Assembly: GCA_950097015.1 (NCBI GenBank)
Contig: CATNEN010000038.1
Coordinates: 15,742,001-15,806,000, forward strand
DNA from: Macrostomum hystrix
Taxonomy: Eukaryota; Platyhelminthes; Macrostomidae
Length of the DNA: 64,000 nucleotides
Reading direction: 5' to 3'
Shown: positions 58,695 to 64,000 of the stretch, one piece after another
Numbering within the stretch: position 1 is the stretch's first letter
Layout of the letters: each line of letters opens with the position of its first letter
Program-made: the position numbers and the translations under genes
The notes under the pieces: model-generated
What the model was told of the DNA's origin: nothing
Seen by the model: the letters and a program-made list of their open reading frames with translations, nothing else
Database searches by the model: none

Positions 58695-60150
58695 AAATAG
58701 TGGGGATGACACCTACGGATCTGGGAATGGTGGAAAAGACACCTGAGGATCTGGGAATGGAGGGGAAGTCAACTGAGGATCTAGGAATGTTTGAGAAGTC
58801 ACTTAAGGATCTGTGAATGGTGGAAAGACACCTGGGGATCAGAGAATGGTGGGGAAGTTAAATGGAGGATCTAGGAACGTTGAGGAGTCACCTGAGAATC
58901 TGGGAATGTTTGGGGAAGTCACCTGAGGATCTGGAAACGCAGGGGAAGTCACCTGAGGATCTGAGAATGTTTGGGAAGACACCTGAGGATCTGAGAATGT
59001 TTGGGAAGACACCTGAGGATCTGAGAATGTTTGGGAAGACACCTGAGGATCTGAGAATGTTTGGGAAGACACCTGAGGATCTGAGAATGTTTGGGAAGAC
59101 ACCTGAGGATCTGGGAATGGTGGGGGAAGACACGCGAGGATCAGAGAATGTTAGGGATGATACCTGAAGATCTGGTAATGGTGGGAGAGACACCTAGGGA
59201 TCTGGGAATGGCAGGGAAGACACCTGGGGATCTGGGAATGGTTGGGGAGACACCTGGGGATCTGGGAATGGTTGGGAGACACCTGGGGATCTGGGAATGG
59301 TTGGGAGACACCTGGGGATCTGGGAATGGTTGGGAGACACCTGGGGATCTGGGAATGGTTGGGAGACACCTGGGGATCTGGGAATGGTTGGGAGACACCT
59401 GGGGATCTGGGAATGGCAGGGAAGACACCTGGGGATCTGGGAATGGTTGGGGAGACACCTGGGGATCTGGGAATGGTTGGGAGACACCTGGGGATCTGGG
59501 AATGGTTGGGAGACACCTGGGGATCTGGGAATGGTTGGGAGACACCTGGGGATCTGGGAATGGTTGGGGAGACACCTGGGGATCTGGGAATGGTTGGGAG
59601 ACACCTGGGGATCTGGGAATGGTTGGGAGACACCTGGGGATCTGGGAATGGTTGGGAGACACCTGGGGATCTGGGAATGGTTGGGAGACACCTGGGGATC
59701 TGGGAATGGTTGGGAGACACCTGGGGATCTGGGAATGGTTGGGAGACACCTGGGGATCTGGGAATGTTTGGGAGACACCTGGGGATCTGGGAATGGTTGG
59801 GAGACACCTGGGGATCTGGGAATGGTTGGGGAGACACCTGGGGATCTGGGAATGGTTGGGAGACACCTGGGGATCTGGGAATGGTTGGGGAGACACCTGG
59901 GGATCTGGGAATGGTTGGGAGACACCTGGGGATCTGGGAATGGTTGGGAGACACCTGGGGATCTGGGAATGGTTGGGGAGACACCTGGGGTTCTGTGAAT
60001 GGTTGGGGAGACACCTGGGATCTGGGAATGGTTGGGAGACACCTGGGGATCTGGGAATGGTTGGGGAGACACCTGGGGATCTGGGAATGGTTGGGGAGAC
60101 ACCTGGGATCTGGGAATGGTTGGGGAGACACCTGGGGATCTGGGGAGTGG
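58695..60150. repeat. 29-30 bp minisatellite array upstream of NAT16-like copy 2
   Basis: About 49 copies of a unit with core GACACCTGGGGATCTGGGAA. It is diverged at its left end (58695-59150) and nearly perfect from 59200 on, a gradient of homogenisation. It begins about 125 bp upstream of the copy 2 start codon. 29 and 30 bp units are interspersed, so the open frames over it are meaningless. Confidence 0.95.
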
Positions 60151-60944
60151 GTTAAAAATAGTCGGAATTAAGTATCTGAGGCTCTTTCAGATTAGACGAA
60201 AAGAAAAAGCACATGGACTCTATAAAACATATTCTTTCAAACTAGTATTATTATTTTCGTTGTTGATAGGCTTTTTAATATTAAAGTCGCCATCTCACAG
60301 AAACGAAGGTTTAAATCTTCTGAAAACACCTCATACTACTGCTAGTAATAATATACAAATTGCCTTGTGACACAAAATGAAAAACTTGAACAAATACTTC
60401 AACGATACAACTAATAACTGACAAGTGAAATTTGAATCGCATGCTGTTTGATACTTGAAAAAAATGTTGCTTTAAAAAAATCTGGCAACTGTCTTTAATT
60501 CTAAGAACTCACAGCAGACATGCACAAAATGAGCGTGAAAATGTACTGAAATCGCAACAGGCAGAGTGAAGGAAAACAAGGCATGCACGGTAAATTTTAT
60601 TTCAGATATTCGATGCTGAATTTATACTATAATAAACTCACGACACAAAATACGTTTGTATTTTTAATATGAACAACCTGAATAATATAACGAATAAACA
60701 GATAGGAGAGTTTAACAGGCAAATCTGTAAAAAAAAAGAACCACAAAACGATAGTAAATTGTCATCTGCAGCTCGTTAAAACTTTAGAAGGATTAAATAT
60801 ATTCGAGAAGACTTTCTTTTTTACACGTAGAACTACAAGAATAATTATCAGCTGTCATCTGCCGCGAAGTTCATGGTTTATTAAACGAACCATAAATTCG
60901 CTATTAGTAAAAAGAGTTTAAGAGGCGAATGAAACTGCTGTGGA
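60151..60944. other. AT-rich spacer, no gene seen
   Basis: Unique AT-rich sequence with short open frames only. Confidence 0.5.
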
Positions 60945-61525
60945 TCTGAAGTGCGTCAGCCCTTACCCCTCACCCCCTCTCCAGTCTAAAAGTGCGTCAG
61001 CCCTTACCCCTCACCCCCTCTCCAGTCTAGAAGTGCGTCAGCCCTTACCCCTCACTCCCTCTCCAGTCTAGAAGTGCGTCATTCCTTACCCCTCACTCCC
61101 TCTCCAGTCCTACAGTGCGCCACCCCTTACCCCTAACCCCCTCTCCAGTCTAGTCTCCAGTCTTACAGTGCGCCACCCCTTACCCCTAACCCCCTCTCCA
61201 GTCTAGCAGTGCGTCATTCCTTACCCCTCACCCCTTCTCCAGTCTAAAAGTGCGTCAGCCCTTACCCCTCATCCCCTCTCCAGTCTAGAAGTGCGTCATT
61301 CCTTACCCCTCACTCCCTCTCCAGTCTTACAGTGCGCCACACCTTACCCCTAACCCTCTCTTCAGTCGAGTGTCCAGTCTTACAGTGCGCAACCCCTTAC
61401 CCCTTACCCCCTCTCCAGTCTTACAGTGCGCCACCCCTTACCCCTAACCCCCTCTCCAGTCTAGTCTCCAGTCTAGCAGTGTGTAATCCTTTACCCCTCA
61501 CCCCCTCTCCAATCTTACTGTGCGT
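60945..61525. repeat. 41 bp C-rich minisatellite
   Basis: About 13 copies of a unit of about 41 bp with core GTGCGTCAGCCCTTACCCCT and CTCTCCAGTCTA. The plus strand is strongly pyrimidine-biased. Confidence 0.92.
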
Positions 61526-62184
61526 CAGGTTTTAAGCCTCAACATCATTTGTATTCTCTCACTCCTCAGAACCTTTCACCGCAGCAAAAAACGTAGAATG
61601 AAACAGTGAGCGAAGCTGTCATAAGCAAGTATTGCGTTAGTGGTCATAAGAAGGGCACTATTTTTTTAAACGTCCCGAATCGGTCCATCAACCAATAATG
61701 AAAGCGCAACCATTTCACTCAGCTGTTACCAATATCTATAGTTGGTGCACGCGTTGAGCAGATTTTGCGCGTCAAATTGGGTAAAGCAACGAAAGTAAGT
61801 AAAGTGCACCTTAAAGTATGGATCAAGCAAAATTTATAACTTGTTGCGACAAAGATATTAAAAAAAAACATAAGCACGGAAAACATTTTGGTTATTAAAG
61901 AGATCACCTGTTCAAAAACTTACAAAAAACAAGTAATCTTGTAACTAAAAAAGAGAAAGCTGACAACACAATTATTCAGAGATTAAATGAACTACTAGCG
62001 CGAAAAATATTACAAAGCTATAGAACATCTGATAGATAGGTATTGTTTGAGTAACAATAAGTTAATCAACGCGTGTTAAAAAACTAGTAGGTAAAAATCT
62101 ATAGTTCAGGATATTATAACGTAAAATTGCAGTAATTAACAAGACAACACCGCAAATGAAGTTAACTTACGAAGAGTTCGGTTT
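61526..62184. other. AT-rich spacer, no gene seen
   Basis: Unique sequence with no recognisable genes, RNA or repeats. Confidence 0.5.
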
Positions 62185-62815
62185 TTCTAATCGGCTGTAC
62201 ATCAAGAAGAACGTGGAGGGTTTTCCCGCGCTCGTTAATTAGGGGTGGGTGGTGTTTTTCCATGCGCCTGTACATTCAGAACAGTGAGGGGGTTTCCACG
62301 CGCTCGCTAATTTGGGGTGGGTGGTGTTTTTCTAATCGCCTGTACATCAAGGAGAATGAGCGGGATTCCCATGCATTCCTTTATTTGGGGTGGGTGGGGT
62401 TTTTCTAATCGCCTGTACATCAAGGAGAATGAGCGGGATTCCCATGCATTCCTTTATTTGGGGTGGGTGGTGTTTTTCTAATCGCCTGTACATCAAGAAC
62501 AGTGAGGGGGATTTCCATGCGTTCCTTTATTTGGGGTGGGTTGGGTTTTTCTAATCGCCTGTACATCAAGGAGAATGAGCGGGATTTCCATGCGTTCCTT
62601 TATTTGGGGTGGGTAGGGTTTTTCTAATCGCCTGTACATCAAGGAGAATGAGCGGGATTCCCATGCATTCCTTTATTTGGGGTGGGTTGGGTTTTTCCAT
62701 GCGCGTGTACATTAAGAAGAATGAGCGGTATTTCCGTGCATTTCTATATTTGGGGTGGGTGTGGTTTTTCCAATCGCCTGTACATCAAGGAGAATGAGCG
62801 GGATTTTCGTGCATC
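62185..62815. repeat. 72 bp minisatellite
   Basis: About 8.5 copies of a 72 bp unit, the longest unit in the window, with core TTTTTCTAATCGCCTGTACA and AATGAGCGGGATT. The outer units are more diverged than the inner ones. Confidence 0.92.
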
Positions 62816-63372
62816 GTGAGGAATAAGTGTTTGGTTTTTTCCAACTGTGACAAAAAATCTCGACGTGAACTACTTTACTTCAGTAAGCTCTAGCTCTACT
62901 GATACTCTATATTAATTGTAATTAAAGGCAATTTCTTTACAAAAACAAGTTAATAATGCTTACAAAAAAAATTCGTGAATAGAAAAAAGCCTTGCACAGA
63001 TTTTTTACGGCAAATAGTAGAAGGAGATTCAAAATGGTGCTTAAAACACTGATGAGAAAAAATGAGGACAACAAAAAAAGCTAAATGGATCACATGCGTA
63101 GTCTTAAGAATGTCTTTAAAAAGACTTGCTGCAGCTGATAAACTTTATTATGGGTATTAAGCGATTTAGAAATAATCAGTGCATGATTGCCGATGTGCGC
63201 TAAATGATAAAGAGTGATTTCAAAGAACAAAAGCACGTGAACGCAAAAAATGTAAAATTTAGCAACAAAAAAGATGTCTAACGCTTAGTGGCGCACACAA
63301 ACACAACGCTAGTGTCTTCGATGCCGTAAAATCATAAATCAAGTCTAAATAGAGGGCTTAAGTCTGACTAGA
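62816..63372. other. AT-rich spacer downstream of the DIX-like gene
   Basis: No gene seen. It is the 3' flank of the minus-strand DIX-like gene. Confidence 0.4.
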
Positions 63373-63912
63373 TCACAATAGTGTTGACCTTTGATCGGTA
63401 CTTGAACCAACAATGCCTGCTGCTGCTGCTGCTGAATGCCGAACCGCACCAACCGGATGCTGGTGGTGGAGGTGGTGACCCGGCGGAAGCAGCTGAATGC
63501 CGCTTCCGTTATTACCGTTCCCGCTGACACTGACGCCATTGCCGTTGCCATGGTGATAGTATTTCTTTCCAGCGGCAGCCGTATATCGGCTGGACTGCTG
63601 TTGATAAAAGCCATTGTTGTTGTTGTTGTTGTTATTGCTATTTTGGGCGTCGCAAAGCTTCGAAGCGGAGGAAACAACCCACACAACAACTTTGTCTTCC
63701 CAAACTGGCACTAGCTGATTATCGTCAACGACTTCAATGCGATTTGGCTGCTGCTGCTGCTGCTGCTGAGGTGCCTTAAAAAGGTAGCGCCATGTGACCA
63801 CTTGTCCAGTTTGCTGCTGCTGCTGCTGTTGCTGCGAAGAATTCGGCGGCAATTGAACGCAGCGCTTAACATCGGCCAGAGTTACCTGCGCGTGAGTTCG
63901 AAAGCTTTTCAT
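63373..63912 (-). CDS. DIX-domain-like protein with polyglutamine insertions
   Basis: Reads 179 aa from MKSFRTHAQ to a stop. VTLADVKRCV, WRYLFK and VVDDNQLVPVWEDKVVVWVV match successive strands of DIX domains. Dishevelled has VTLADFK and FFFK, and Axin has DEAVLPVFEEKIIGKV. DIX domains polymerise head to tail in Wnt signalling. Two polyglutamine runs (8 and 7 residues, CAG-encoded) fall between the conserved strands. The remainder is low-complexity (Asn, Gly, His, Ala). The first DIX strand is missing or diverged, so an upstream exon beyond the window is possible. The ATG was chosen because a stop lies just upstream of the longer frame. DIX assignment is by motif only; Dishevelled, Axin or a stand-alone DIX protein cannot be told apart. 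Confidence 0.5.
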   Translation of the reverse strand: MKSFRTHAQVTLADVKRCVQLPPNSSQQQQQQQQTGQVVTWRYLFKAPQQQQQQQPNRIEVVDDNQLVPVWEDKVVVWVVSSASKLCDAQNSNNNNNNNNGFYQQQSSRYTAAAGKKYYHHGNGNGVSVSGNGNNGSGIQLLPPGHHLHHQHPVGAVRHSAAAAAGIVGSSTDQRSTLL

Positions 63913-63949
63913 AATATGCAGCAGTGAGATTGTAGCAGAGTGCTTTGGG

Positions 63950-63955
63950 TTTATA
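63950..63955 (-). promoter_or_regulatory. Possible TATA box of the DIX-like gene
   Basis: TATAAA on the minus strand about 38 bp upstream of the ATG. This would give a very short leader, so an internal-exon interpretation remains possible. Confidence 0.3.
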
Positions 63956-64000
63956 AGGCGTCTGGGAAGTGGCAAATGCGACTACAGACTACCTACAGAC

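Noticed and set aside
59091-60171. Several overlapping open frames of 230-350 codons on both strands
   Set aside because: All fall in the 29-30 bp array and shift frame with unit length. None has independent coding signals.

Overview
This is a window from a metazoan nuclear genome. The genes have GT-AG introns, AATAAA poly(A) signals, tRNA-derived SINEs and a hAT-type MITE. The gene set is animal: protocadherin, FMO, FAM187-like, NUDT6, COA8, BAK, NAT16-like and a DIX-domain protein. GC-rich exons sit in AT-rich spacers. I infer an invertebrate, probably a spiralian (a free-living flatworm is possible), but the sequence alone does not fix the taxon.

Layout. 1-9.0 kb: five minisatellite arrays with short unique spacers and no recognisable gene. 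9.03-16.87 kb (+): a seven-cadherin-repeat, single-pass protocadherin; its introns hold a hAT MITE, SINEs and small arrays, and a 3.65 kb array of 39 bp units follows its stop. 21.29-25.73 kb (+): a complete 6-exon flavin-containing monooxygenase with a SINE abutting one splice acceptor. 27.84-33.93 kb (+): a 6-exon two-Ig-domain membrane protein resembling FAM187. 34.90-35.46 kb (+): an intronless orphan gene with a PP1-docking-like motif. 36.93-38.28 kb (-): NUDT6, with a 4.6 kb array of 49 bp units just upstream. 43.13-43.62 kb (-): last exon of COA8. 45.58-47.39 kb and 48.92-50.20 kb (-): a tandem pair of BAK/BAX-type Bcl-2 genes. 51.72-54.46 kb and 56.41-58.57 kb (-): a tandem pair of NAT16-like (histidine N-acetyltransferase-like) genes whose last exons look gene-converted. 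63.37-63.91 kb (-): a short DIX-domain-like protein interrupted by polyglutamine.

The dominant feature is tandem repetition. About 30 distinct minisatellites (units 14-72 bp) cover, by my hand count, roughly 29 kb or about 45% of the window. Most introns longer than about 400 bp have their own private array, often starting close to the 5' splice site. In one intron the repeat unit contains the splice donor itself, and in another the end of the exon is duplicated across the donor. The two NAT16-like paralogues have arrays at the same three positions (upstream, intron 1, intron 2) but with unrelated units. This suggests that array birth depends on position in the gene rather than on sequence. 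NUDT6, COA8, BAK and the two RRxLxS-type NAT16-like N-termini share a mitochondrial flavour, but I see no operon-like organisation.
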